This document shows positions 16,214-24,847 of a DNA stretch of 54,618 nucleotides, in pieces. Below the pieces are notes generated by a model. That model had not been told where the DNA came from, did not search any database, and saw only the letters and a list, made by a program, of their open reading frames with translations. The DNA is from Acidimicrobiia bacterium. Its GTDB lineage: Bacteria > Actinomycetota > Acidimicrobiia > Spongiisociales > JAENVV01. Each line of letters starts with the position of its first letter. Positions within the stretch are counted from its first letter, which is position 1. The position numbers and the translations under genes are program-made. The stretch is from NCBI GenBank assembly GCA_024637275.1, contig JAGXFS010000068.1:1-54618 (forward strand), given 5' to 3'.

Positions 16214-17410
16214 TCACGCAGTCTTGTGGGGTGGGCTATAGAAGGGCATCTGGGTGGTAGTGGCTTTGACTTGCTGCCACTTGTGATTGATGGTGACTTC
16301 GAGGTTGACCTGGTGACCGGGTGTGCTCAACTCGGGAAGCACCCGGGCGATGGCGATGTGCCGCTGGACCATCGGTGAGTACATCAGACTGGTTGCATAC
16401 CCAACCGGCTCTGCCGCGTCGTCATACAGGATCGACTCGTAGGCGCCAGGCAGATGGTCCTTGGGAGGCACCAGACCATTGCGGTCGTAGAGGTTGAACC
16501 AATCTTTCCAGTCGATCAGTAGGCCAGTCAGATGCCAGCGTGAACCGGCCGCGAGTTCGCGCCGGATCGCCTGCCGGCCAATGAAGGGGCGTTCGTTGTC
16601 GTCGATGCTGCGCAACATCCATCCGAGACCTAGTTCTAAAGGTGTTGTGCGGTCCGCGTCGGTCCAGGCATACCGTGACGATGAGAAATCGACATCGATC
16701 AAAACCAGTCCGGCCTCGATGCGGGTCATCAGCAGTGCCGTTTCTCCGAACGGCAGGACGCCGTAGCCGTCGCTGGCGTCGGCCACCGCATCCCAAAGCG
16801 CCAGTGCATTGGCGTTCTCCACCCAGATCTCATAGCCGAGATCACCTGTGAACCCGGTGCGAGACACCGTTACCGGAGCACCACCGATCTTCGTCTCGAT
16901 CGTCTGGAAGTACCGCAAACTCTCGATCTCGGGACTTAGCTTGGTGAGGATCTCTCTCGATTTGGGTCCCTGCAGAGCCAGCGCCGCCACTTCGTCGGAT
17001 ATGTCGTCAATCGTGACATCGAGACGCCCGATCCGATCCTGGAAATAGGCGAGGTTCGGTTCGGCGGCACTGAGGAGGAAGTCGGTTTCGGATTGGCGGA
17101 TCACCACTCCGTCTTCAATGAGATATCCATCATCGTCGCACCAGATCGTGTACTGAGCATGACCGGGCCGGCATTTGCGGATATCCCGGGTCAAGAGCCC
17201 CCCCAGGAACGTCTCCGCATCCCGCCCGTGGATCCGGTATTTGTAAAGGGGCGAGGTGTCGAACATTCCTGCGCTATTGCGAACGGCGAAGTATTCGAAC
17301 TTCTCGGAGAGTTGATACCGCTGCGCAGAAAGGTATCCGGCCCAGTGAGACCAAAGTTGCGTGGTATTGAGCACACTGGTCCGCTCGTGGAAAGGGGTGT
17401 GACGAGCCAT
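16214..17410 (-). CDS. GcvT-family tetrahydrofolate-dependent methyl/aminomethyl transferase
   Basis: A 398-residue protein of the GcvT fold: FEYFAVRNSAGMFDTSPLYK (folate-binding domain entry), the V-x-R-T-G-F-TGDLGYEIWV motif, and LGLGWML, then the C-terminal barrel with PVGYATSLMYSPMVQRHIAI. GcvT relatives move one-carbon groups from amines (glycine cleavage, dimethylglycine), from sulfonium compounds (DmdA) or from aryl methyl ethers (LigM) to tetrahydrofolate. Which applies is open; no glycine-cleavage partner genes are present. Start ATG 17410 has AGGAGGG 5 bases upstream. It heads a three-gene minus-strand operon and is divergent from the TetR gene. Confidence 0.88.
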   Translation of the reverse strand: MARHTPFHERTSVLNTTQLWSHWAGYLSAQRYQLSEKFEYFAVRNSAGMFDTSPLYKYRIHGRDAETFLGGLLTRDIRKCRPGHAQYTIWCDDDGYLIEDGVVIRQSETDFLLSAAEPNLAYFQDRIGRLDVTIDDISDEVAALALQGPKSREILTKLSPEIESLRYFQTIETKIGGAPVTVSRTGFTGDLGYEIWVENANALALWDAVADASDGYGVLPFGETALLMTRIEAGLVLIDVDFSSSRYAWTDADRTTPLELGLGWMLRSIDDNERPFIGRQAIRRELAAGSRWHLTGLLIDWKDWFNLYDRNGLVPPKDHLPGAYESILYDDAAEPVGYATSLMYSPMVQRHIAIARVLPELSTPGHQVNLEVTINHKWQQVKATTTQMPFYSPPHKTA

Positions 17411-17488
17411 GGACCCTCCTATCGGATGCATTTCAGACAATACTCTTTTTGTTGGACACCCGCTCAACTGGCCAACTACTGTCAAACC
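17411..17488. promoter_or_regulatory. Divergent promoter region between gcvT-like operon and tetR
   Basis: This 78-base gap must hold promoters for both directions. On the minus strand a possible promoter is TTGAGC, 17 bases, AGTATT. An imperfect dyad GTTGG (17451-17455) to CCAAC (17472-17476) around CTGGCCAA is a candidate binding site for the adjacent TetR protein. Evidence is weak individually; position makes it plausible. Confidence 0.4.
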
Positions 17489-18247
17489 ATGAGGAGAATG
17501 AATCCGGAAGACCGCCGTGAGGCCATCATCGACGCCGCAATCGAGGTGGCGATCGAAAAAGGCCTCGGCGCTACCACCGTGCGAGACGTTGCAGGCCGCA
17601 TGGGCTCCTCCAGTGGATTGATTCATCACTATTTCGATTCGATGGACCTGGTCCTCGCCGGCGCGTTTCGCAAGGTGGCTGAGAAAGACCTGGCGACGTC
17701 ACGCGATGAACTCGCGGCTCTCGATGACCCGGTTACACAGCTCGCCCATTTCGTAAACACTTACTTCTCTCCTGATCGCGACTCGGCGTTCCAGTTCTGG
17801 CTTGATGCTTGGTCCGAGGCCGGACGCAATGGAGCCCTCCAGCAGGCCTCCAGTTCGCTGAATATCGACTGGCAGCAGACGCTCCTCACGATCATCGAGT
17901 CGGGGGTTGCCTCAGGCGACTTCGAGTGCTCAGATCCGCTTGGCGCGTCCTGGAGTACCATCTCACTCCTCGATGGCCTTGCCCTCCAGATCGTGGCACA
18001 CCGGACGGTGCTCAGCCGCGATCAATCGATCCTGTGGGCTGCAGCAACGATTGAGCGCGACCTCGGCCTGCGGTCTGGCGCTCTCATTCACGAGGCAGCC
18101 CCGTCGGAGCGGCTTCGCCATAATCACTTCAAGATTACTCAAGCCCCTAGAGCCGAACAGAGACCGCCATCGAAACCAAACCGCATGCAAGCGAATAGCG
18201 GGATGGGTGCAGCGCCAAGCGTTGAGACCCGGCCCGGTACTACTTAG
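17489..18247 (+). CDS. TetR/BetI-type transcriptional regulator
   Basis: A 252-residue TetR regulator. The DNA-binding domain is RREAIIDAAIEVAIEKGLGA, TTVRDVAGRMGSSSGLIHHY and FDSMDLVLAGAF, closest in style to BetI-type repressors with a long C-terminal ligand domain. It has an unusual tail of roughly 45 residues rich in Pro, Arg and Asn. Start is ATG 17489 or 17498; the family usually begins only a few residues before RREAI. It lies 11 bases upstream of the binding-protein gene and divergent from the gcvT-like operon, so it probably controls both import and catabolism of the same compound. Confidence 0.88.
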   Translation: MRRMNPEDRREAIIDAAIEVAIEKGLGATTVRDVAGRMGSSSGLIHHYFDSMDLVLAGAFRKVAEKDLATSRDELAALDDPVTQLAHFVNTYFSPDRDSAFQFWLDAWSEAGRNGALQQASSSLNIDWQQTLLTIIESGVASGDFECSDPLGASWSTISLLDGLALQIVAHRTVLSRDQSILWAAATIERDLGLRSGALIHEAAPSERLRHNHFKITQAPRAEQRPPSKPNRMQANSGMGAAPSVETRPGTT

Positions 18248-18258
18248 GAGGACCTCCC

Positions 18259-19548
18259 ATGGCATTCCATCCCCGGCAGAACTACCACGCGAGCTCGAAA
18301 TCCCAGGGTATGAGCAGACGCGACTTCATCACGCGGGCGGCAGCGATGGGATTGGCGTTCCCAACTCTGTCCGCCTTCCTGGCCGCGTGCGGGGACGGCG
18401 GGGCCACCGATGCAGTCCAGGTGGTCATCGGGTCGCCCGCCAACCCGGTGACCCAACCCCTACTTGACAGCAACCAGATGATCAGTTCTGGTCTGCCTGC
18501 CGAGGCAGGCCCACTGCGTATCTACAACTGGGCGGACTACCTTAACCCGGAGACCATCCCTCTGGCTGAGGAGGCATTGGGTACGTCGATCGAGCTCACT
18601 ACGTTCTTCAACGAAGAAGAAGCCCTCCAAAAGCTGATCTCGGGCGAAGTGAACTTTGACGTGTTCTTCCCGGTTGCTGGCTCAATTCCCAAGGTGGTTG
18701 CCGGCCAACTCATCCAGCCGCTGAATCACGAATACCTGCCCAATCTGTCCAACATCTGGCCGCAACTAGCGGACCCGTTTTACGACAAGGGGAGCCAATA
18801 CACAGTGCCCTATACGGTCTATTCCACCGGGATTGCCTGGCGCAATGACATGGTGGACGACGCCGACGTCACCGGCATCGACAACGCCTGGGACGTTTTC
18901 TGGAACCCGAAGTACGCCGACATTCCGGTAGGTCTCTACGACGACTTCCGGGAAACCCTCGGTGCGGCGCTCTACCGGAACGGTGTCACCGAAGTACACA
19001 ATGCAACCCAGGCGGAAATTGATCAAGCAACGGCCGATCTGATCGAACTCATCGACCTCACCGACATCAAGTACACGATTGACGGGGCCTACGCCGGAAT
19101 CCCGGAAGGCCGCTTCGGCGTCCATATGGCCTGGTCAGGCGACATGGTGTCAGCGCCGTATTACTTCCCGGAGGACGGCGATCCTTCTGTGACTAGGTAC
19201 GCCTGGCCGGCCCAGACTGGCTCCTCGGTTCACGGTCAGATCTCGAGCGACACGATGACAGTCTTGAAAGGCTCCGAGAATCCGGTGCTGGCGCACCAGT
19301 TCCTTAACTTCATGCTCGACGAAGACCAGGCATTGACCAACTTCGGGTGGGTTGGATATCAGCCACCACAAAAGGGCCTCGACGTCGACTATCTCGTTGC
19401 CGATGAGTGGGTACCCGAGTATCTCTCGTCGGCGATCGTGCGGCCAGAGGACTTCAGCGATCCGCGGGCGTCCGTGCCCATCGCGTTGACCGCGGACCAA
19501 GAGGCCAAGCTTCTCGATGCGTGGACGAAGGTGCAGTCGGGCGGATAG
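18259..19548 (+). CDS. potD: Spermidine/putrescine-type ABC transporter substrate-binding lipoprotein
   Basis: A 429-residue exported binding protein. A Tat signal (SRRDFITRAAAMGLAF, Arg20-Arg21) ends in the lipobox LAAC with Cys44, so it should be a lipid-anchored protein exported folded. The mature part has LRIYNWADYLNPETIPLAEE, FDVFFPVAGSIPKVV and FGVHMAWSGD, typical of PotD/PotF proteins that bind polyamines and other cationic amines. The N-terminus carries about 17 extra residues before the twin arginine. A strong AGGAGG precedes the ATG. First structural gene of the potDBC-like run. Polyamine specificity is not proven. Confidence 0.9.
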   Translation: MAFHPRQNYHASSKSQGMSRRDFITRAAAMGLAFPTLSAFLAACGDGGATDAVQVVIGSPANPVTQPLLDSNQMISSGLPAEAGPLRIYNWADYLNPETIPLAEEALGTSIELTTFFNEEEALQKLISGEVNFDVFFPVAGSIPKVVAGQLIQPLNHEYLPNLSNIWPQLADPFYDKGSQYTVPYTVYSTGIAWRNDMVDDADVTGIDNAWDVFWNPKYADIPVGLYDDFRETLGAALYRNGVTEVHNATQAEIDQATADLIELIDLTDIKYTIDGAYAGIPEGRFGVHMAWSGDMVSAPYYFPEDGDPSVTRYAWPAQTGSSVHGQISSDTMTVLKGSENPVLAHQFLNFMLDEDQALTNFGWVGYQPPQKGLDVDYLVADEWVPEYLSSAIVRPEDFSDPRASVPIALTADQEAKLLDAWTKVQSGG

Positions 19549-19583
19549 GTACGTCCATCTCGATGAACAGGTGATCGGACTCG

Positions 19584-20507
19584 ATGGCGTCAAACCTTCA
19601 ATCCGCAGAAACTGAGGCGGTCGGCCAGAAGACGTGGATATGGCAGGCGTTCGCCATGCCGGGCGTCGTGTGGCTTATCGTCCTGTTTGTCGTGCCGTTC
19701 TATGCCGTGATTTCCGTGGCAATGGGCGACATCGACCCGATCTTCCTCAAACCCCAGCCGGAATGGAATCCGCTGGCCTGGGACCCGAGTGCGTTTGGGG
19801 CGGTATTTGGAGATCTGTTTGGTGGGCAACTGGGCAAGATCGCCGTGCGCACGATGGGTTATGTTGCCTCCGCGTCCCTGCTCTGCGTCGCAATCGGTTA
19901 CCCGGTGGCGTACTTTGTTGCCCGGCGAGTAGAAAAGCACAAGGCGCTCTGGCTCTTGGCCTTGCTTGCTCCGTTTTGGATCAATTACTTGATGCGGATG
20001 TTGGCCTGGGTCAACCTGCTGAGTCCGGATGGATGGGTGAACAAGGCCATTGCTTTGTTTGGTTTCCCCGAGCAGAACTGGCTCAGTGGACGGGCGATTG
20101 TCGTAATCCTGGGTCTGGTCTATGGCTATATCCCCTACTTCATCCTGCCCCTATACGCGGCCCTGGATCGCATCGACACGCAGGTCATCGAAGCGGCCAA
20201 AGACCTGGGGGCCAGCCCGCGACAGGCATTCCTGCGCGTCACGGCCCCAATGTCGAAGCAGGGAGTGCTAGCCGGGCTCGTGATCATCATGCTTCCTATG
20301 TTTGGCGACTATTACACGCCGAACCTGCTGTCGGGTTCACCACGAACTCGCATGATCGGGAACCAGATTGATCAGTTCATCAATCAGACCACCAGTCAGG
20401 GCGGCCAGGGCGCCGCATTGACGCTCGTTCTTATGGCGTTTGTAGCGATTCTGATGGTCTACTACCTCATCAATATTTCACGCGTGACCCAGAAAGCTCG
20501 CGAATGA
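19584..20507 (+). CDS. potB: ABC transporter permease, PotB-like
   Basis: A 307-residue inner-membrane permease with about six helices. It has PYFILPLYAALDRIDTQVIE and AAKDLGASPRQAFLRVTAPM, the EAA loop that contacts the ATPase, plus GDYYTPNLLSGSPRTRMIGN, a sequence conserved in PotB-type permeases. It works with the adjacent PotC-like permease as a heterodimer. It lies 35 bases after the binding-protein gene and overlaps the next gene by 4 bases (ATGA). Confidence 0.9.
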   Translation: MASNLQSAETEAVGQKTWIWQAFAMPGVVWLIVLFVVPFYAVISVAMGDIDPIFLKPQPEWNPLAWDPSAFGAVFGDLFGGQLGKIAVRTMGYVASASLLCVAIGYPVAYFVARRVEKHKALWLLALLAPFWINYLMRMLAWVNLLSPDGWVNKAIALFGFPEQNWLSGRAIVVILGLVYGYIPYFILPLYAALDRIDTQVIEAAKDLGASPRQAFLRVTAPMSKQGVLAGLVIIMLPMFGDYYTPNLLSGSPRTRMIGNQIDQFINQTTSQGGQGAALTLVLMAFVAILMVYYLINISRVTQKARE

Positions 20508-21379
20508 CGATCAAGGCCCGACTTGCCAATCCGTGGGGACGGCCCAGGTTCCTGAGGATCGCGACGCTAATTTACATCGCCTGGTCGCTGATCCCCGTAC
20601 TGATCGCCATTCAGTTCTCGTTCAACGCTGGACGGTCCAGGAGCACCTGGCAAGGCTTCTCGCTGCGCTGGTATCTCTACGACGCCGGGTCGGTCCTCAA
20701 GGACGATTCCCTGCTTCTGGCACTCGTTCAGAGCTTGCGACTAGCCGCGCTCACGATGCTCGTTGCGGCTCCGATCGGGATCGCCCTCGCGATTGGTCTT
20801 GCCCGCTGGCGAGGGCGAGGCGTCAAGGCCGCCAGCTTCCTTATGCTCATTCCGCTCGTTACGCCCGAGATCGTGATGGGCGTCGCACTCTTCCTCGTAT
20901 TTGCGAACCTGTACGACTTCGTCGCGTTCGGAACATGGGCCCAATTCCTCGGGCACGTCACGTTCTCCATCTCGTTTGTCGTGATCATCGTGCGGGGACG
21001 TTTGTTCGCGATCGGCCGTGACTACGAGGAAGCAGCGATGGATCTGGGCGCTTCGCCATTCGAGGCGATGCGCCGGGTGCTGCTGCCGATGCTCGCCCCG
21101 GCCATCGTGGCATCGTTTGCGATCGTATTTGCCCTGTCCATTGACGACTTCGTGATTAGCCAATTCCTGGCAGGCGGTGCCTCTTCGATCACCATACCGG
21201 TGCGGCTGTACTCGGGTGCTCGTTTGGCTCCTCCCCCGTCACTCAACGCACTTGCGACCCTTTTGCTCGTAACCACCATGCTCGCTGTTGGCTCGGCCGG
21301 TTGGGCAACTCGACGGTACAACCGCCGCGATGGGGGTTCGGAGTCCGCGGTCCAGGCGGTAGCCCACTTTGAGATCTAG
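20504..21379 (+). CDS. potC: ABC transporter permease, PotC-like
   Basis: A 291-residue permease with about six membrane helices and the EAA loop YEEAAMDLGASPFEAMRRVL, followed by SIDDFVISQFLAGGASSITI, the PotC hallmark segment. It is translationally coupled to potB and converges with the ATPase gene, overlapping it by 4 bases (21376-21379) on the opposite strand. Confidence 0.9.
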   Translation: MTIKARLANPWGRPRFLRIATLIYIAWSLIPVLIAIQFSFNAGRSRSTWQGFSLRWYLYDAGSVLKDDSLLLALVQSLRLAALTMLVAAPIGIALAIGLARWRGRGVKAASFLMLIPLVTPEIVMGVALFLVFANLYDFVAFGTWAQFLGHVTFSISFVVIIVRGRLFAIGRDYEEAAMDLGASPFEAMRRVLLPMLAPAIVASFAIVFALSIDDFVISQFLAGGASSITIPVRLYSGARLAPPPSLNALATLLLVTTMLAVGSAGWATRRYNRRDGGSESAVQAVAHFEI

Positions 21380-22479
21380 CTGGGGAGTGCCGGTTCGACC
21401 GGATCAGCTCTGCTCGTCCGAGGCACGACCCACACCGCGTCGGGCGGGACGCCGAGCGTAAGCGAATCACCACGTTTGAACGAAACCGCGTGACCGTCGT
21501 TGGGAACCGAGGCCTGGATCTCGCCGAGGCCAGGGACGTTGATGAGTACGTGGAGGACCGAGCCGAGATACACCACCCTATCGATCGTCCCGTGAACGTT
21601 GTTGGCTTCGTGGCCGTCGAGTCGAATCCGTTCCGGTCGAATACAGACGCTGACTTCGCCGCCGCCATTGACCATGCCCGCGCTAGCTGTCAGCTGCTGC
21701 CCGCCGACGGACACGACACAGGAAGCCCCATCGTTCGATGCAATAGTTCCGTGCAACAGGTTTGATAGGCCGAGAAAGTCTGCGATATAGGTGCTCGCAG
21801 GACGCTCGTAGACATCGGCGGGTGATCCGAGCTGTTCGATCTTTCCGTGATTCATCACGGCCAGCCGATCTGACATAGTCAAAGCTTCTTCTTGGTCATG
21901 CGTCACGTAGATGAATGTGATTCCAACCTGCTCCTGGAGTGCCTTTAGTTCGACCTGGAGTGCTTTGCGCAGCTTGGCGTCGAGAGCGCCAAGCGGTTCG
22001 TCGAGGAGCAAAACCGATGGGTTCAAGACGAGAGATCGTGCGAGAGCGACCCGCTGTTGCTGGCCCCCCGACAGCTGCGTCGGTTTTCGTTTATCGAGTC
22101 CACCCAGCCGTACCAGTTCGAGAGCGGCGCCGACCTTCTCGGCAACTTCGTGCTTTGGTACATCGGTATAGCGGAGACCGAATGCGACGTTGTCACCGAC
22201 CGACATATGCGGAAAAAGGGCGTAGCTCTGGAATACGGTCGAGACTGGCCGCTTGTGGGGAGGGATCTCAGCCATGTCAGATCCGTCGAGCTGTATTTCT
22301 CCCGTAGTCGGTCGCTCAAATCCCGCCACCATCCGCAAGGTGGTTGTCTTTCCGCAGCCCGAAGGGCCGAGCAAAGAGAAGAACTCGCCAGGTTCGATGT
22401 CTAGATCTATACCGTCAACGGCAACGATGTCGCCAAACCGCTTCGATAGATTGACGAGCTTGATCGCACCACCAGACAT
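21376..22479 (-). CDS. potA: ABC transporter ATP-binding protein, PotA-like
   Basis: A 367-residue ATPase: Walker A GPSGCGKTTT near residue 40, Q-loop FQSYALFPHM, signature LSGGQQQRVALAR, Walker B VLLLDEPLGALD, H-loop THDQEEAL, and a C-terminal TOBE domain (VSVCIRPERIRL). It should power the PotDBC-like importer. Unusually it is on the opposite strand, convergent with potC, so importer subunits are made from two transcripts; an independent promoter lies in 22480-22560, shared divergently with the second Rieske oxygenase. Confidence 0.92.
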   Translation of the reverse strand: MSGGAIKLVNLSKRFGDIVAVDGIDLDIEPGEFFSLLGPSGCGKTTTLRMVAGFERPTTGEIQLDGSDMAEIPPHKRPVSTVFQSYALFPHMSVGDNVAFGLRYTDVPKHEVAEKVGAALELVRLGGLDKRKPTQLSGGQQQRVALARSLVLNPSVLLLDEPLGALDAKLRKALQVELKALQEQVGITFIYVTHDQEEALTMSDRLAVMNHGKIEQLGSPADVYERPASTYIADFLGLSNLLHGTIASNDGASCVVSVGGQQLTASAGMVNGGGEVSVCIRPERIRLDGHEANNVHGTIDRVVYLGSVLHVLINVPGLGEIQASVPNDGHAVSFKRGDSLTLGVPPDAVWVVPRTSRADPVEPALPS

Positions 22480-22560
22480 GGTGCGAGGCTAGCGGTGATA
22501 GCCAGAACCTGCCTTGGTAAATCATGCAGAAGCGTCAACAGATTCGCGTAGTGTGGGGCT

Positions 22561-23763
22561 GTGATTCCAGCACCATTGCCAGCCGAAGCAATTGAAGCGA
22601 TTCTCAAGACCGACGGCACCAATCGCACGCTCCCATCGATGGCGTATGCGTCCGAGGAGGTGTTCGCATGGGAACAGGCCGAACTGTTCGACGGCGGGTG
22701 GGTATGTCTGGGCCGGACCGACGATCTGTTGTCGCCCGGTCAGTTGCGAGCGATCGAATTCGGCAAAGAAACAGTGCTGTTGTCGCGCCCCGACCAAGGT
22801 GCCATAACCGGTTTTTCCAACGTTTGCCGTCATCGGGGCCACGAGCTAGTTCCGGTAGGCAAGGCAATCGACGCCAGGCAGATCAGATGTCCCTACCACT
22901 CCTGGGCTTACCGCATGGACGGCACACTCAGGACCGCCCCAACGTTGACGCAGAGCCCTCGCTTCGATGAAGCGGACTGGTCACTTCACAGGTTTCGGGT
23001 CGACGATTGGCATGGCTGGCTGTTCGCCAACAGTTCGGGGTCGGGTCAGACGCTCGCCGATACGATGGGATCGCTCGGTGACGTGATTTCAAGCTATGAG
23101 CCAAACCGTTTGGTCACGGTCGCCACCCATGCGTATGAAATCGCCGCCAATTGGAAGCTGATTGCCGAGAATTACCTTGAGTGTTACCACTGCACCACCA
23201 TCCACCCGGCACTCTGTGAAGTGACGCCTCCCAGTAGCGGCCGGACCCTTCACTCAGACGGCATGTGGTGCGGAGGGACGATGGATCTCAAGCCACACGC
23301 CGAAACGATGTCTTTTAGTGGCGACTCTGGAACTGCGCCTTTCCGAAATCTTGATCCGACTCTTGCCCGAGAGATCCTTTACCTGTTGGTGATGCCGAAC
23401 CTGTTCGTGAGCGCCCACCCCGATTACATCATGACCCACCGGATGCAGGCCCTGTCGCCAGGTCGTACCCACGTCGTATGCGAGTGGTTGTTCTCGCCGG
23501 AATCTGTCAACCAACCGGACTTCGACCCTAGCTACGCCGTCGACTTCTGGGATTCCACCAACCGCGAGGACTGGACAGCTTGCGAAGGGGTACAACGAGC
23601 TACCGCTAATCGCGGCTTTCAGCCTGGACCACTCAGCAGTTGGGAGTCTTCGCTTGCCAAGTTCCATGCGATGCTCGGGCGGGCGTATCGGGGCGACGGG
23701 TTCGTTCCTCCGCCAACCGTCGAGTGGGATCCGTACCTGGAGGGGTCCCAGAACGCCCTATAG
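22561..23763 (+). CDS. Second Rieske oxygenase alpha subunit (GbcA/CntA-like)
   Basis: A 400-residue Rieske oxygenase starting at GTG 22561. Rieske ligands appear in NVCRHRGHELVPVG and RCPYHSWAYRMDG; the mononuclear iron site is NWKLIAENYLECYHCTTIHP, again with Glu as the bridging acid. The segment VMPNLFVSAHPDYIMTHRM and a closing REDWTACEGVQRA agree with glycine-betaine-demethylase-like enzymes. It shares the catalytic signatures of the oxygenase at 13482 but differs in length and detail, so the two probably act on different methylated substrates or on successive steps. No ferredoxin reductase is adjacent. Divergent from potA. Confidence 0.88.
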   Translation: MIPAPLPAEAIEAILKTDGTNRTLPSMAYASEEVFAWEQAELFDGGWVCLGRTDDLLSPGQLRAIEFGKETVLLSRPDQGAITGFSNVCRHRGHELVPVGKAIDARQIRCPYHSWAYRMDGTLRTAPTLTQSPRFDEADWSLHRFRVDDWHGWLFANSSGSGQTLADTMGSLGDVISSYEPNRLVTVATHAYEIAANWKLIAENYLECYHCTTIHPALCEVTPPSSGRTLHSDGMWCGGTMDLKPHAETMSFSGDSGTAPFRNLDPTLAREILYLLVMPNLFVSAHPDYIMTHRMQALSPGRTHVVCEWLFSPESVNQPDFDPSYAVDFWDSTNREDWTACEGVQRATANRGFQPGPLSSWESSLAKFHAMLGRAYRGDGFVPPPTVEWDPYLEGSQNAL

Positions 23764-23920
23764 ACGTGCGCTGTGGCTGCGCCATGATCGCCAGAATGTT
23801 CAAACGGCGAGTCGTGACGTAGGATGTGGCGCGTCTTCAGGGGGGATATTGACGGATGCCAAAAATTAGCTCAACCGCGACCGGGAGTTCACCGGTGGAA
23901 TCGTCCGAAGTGAGGTCAAG

Positions 23921-24847
23921 ATGTCCGAACTGTTGACGATTCCTGAGCTCCGGATGACGCACCTCCAGCAGCTCGAATCTGAGAGCATTCACATTATTCG
24001 TGAGGTGGCTGCGCAGTTTGAAAAGCCCGTCATGTTGTACTCGATCGGCAAAGACTCGTCCGTGTTGCTCCACCTGGCCCGCAAGGCATTCTTCCCTGGC
24101 AAGATTCCCTTCCCGCTCATGCATATAGACACCACGTGGAAGTTTCGTGAGATGATCACGTTCCGGGACCGTATGGCTGAGGAGATTGGCTTCGAACTGG
24201 TTGTCCACACCAACCAGGAAGGCGTTGCACAAGGCATCAACCCGTTCGATCACGGCTCGAAGAACTACACCGACATCATGAAGACACAAGCGCTCAAGCA
24301 GGCGCTGACCGCCGGTGGCTACGACGCGGCCTTTGGAGGGGCTCGACGCGACGAAGAGAAGTCCCGGGCCAAGGAGCGCGTATTCAGCTTTCGCGATCAG
24401 CATCACCGATGGGACCCCAAGAACCAACGCCCCGAGCTGTGGAGCCTCTACAACGGCCGGGTGCACAAGGGCGAGAGCATCCGGGTATTTCCGATCAGCA
24501 ACTGGACCGAACTCGACGTTTGGCAGTACATCCACCTCGAGGAAATTCCGATCGTGCCGCTCTACTACTCCGCAGTACGCCCCGTTGTGGACCGCGATGG
24601 GGTGATCATCATGGTTGACGATGACCGTTTCCAGTTCAACGATGGCGAAGTGCCCGAAATGCGATCGGTTCGTTTCCGTACGCTCGGTTGCTATCCCCTG
24701 TCCGGTGCCGTTGAATCAACAGCCGATACCCTGCCGGAGATCATTCAAGAGATGCTCCTCGCGACGCGTTCAGAGCGAGAAGGTCGTGTGATTGACTACG
24801 ACCAGTCGGGTTCGATGGAGGAAAAGAAGCGGGAGGGCTACTTCTAA
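23921..24847 (+). CDS. cysD: Sulfate adenylyltransferase subunit 2
   Basis: A 308-residue CysD. It has the PP-loop-like [52 protein letters not shown] and the C-terminal [11 protein letters not shown] tail. With the CysN GTPase it makes adenosine 5'-phosphosulfate from sulfate and ATP in the cytoplasm. It is the first gene of cysD-cysNC-cysC; the stop and the next ATG overlap by one base (TAATG). The 157-base upstream gap shows no riboswitch I can recognise. Confidence 0.97.
   Translation: MSELLTIPELRMTHLQQLESESIHIIREVAAQFEKPVMLYSIGKDSSVLLHLARKAFFPGKIPFPLMHIDTTWKFREMITFRDRMAEEIGFELVVHTNQEGVAQGINPFDHGSKNYTDIMKTQALKQALTAGGYDAAFGGARRDEEKSRAKERVFSFRDQHHRWDPKNQRPELWSLYNGRVHKGESIRVFPISNWTELDVWQYIHLEEIPIVPLYYSAVRPVVDRDGVIIMVDDDRFQFNDGEVPEMRSVRFRTLGCYPLSGAVESTADTLPEIIQEMLLATRSEREGRVIDYDQSGSMEEKKREGYF

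Noticed and set aside
23764..23920. Possible SAM or other riboswitch before cysD
   Set aside because: No recognisable core or terminator hairpin in 157 bases; only a weak TAGGAT -10-like box.
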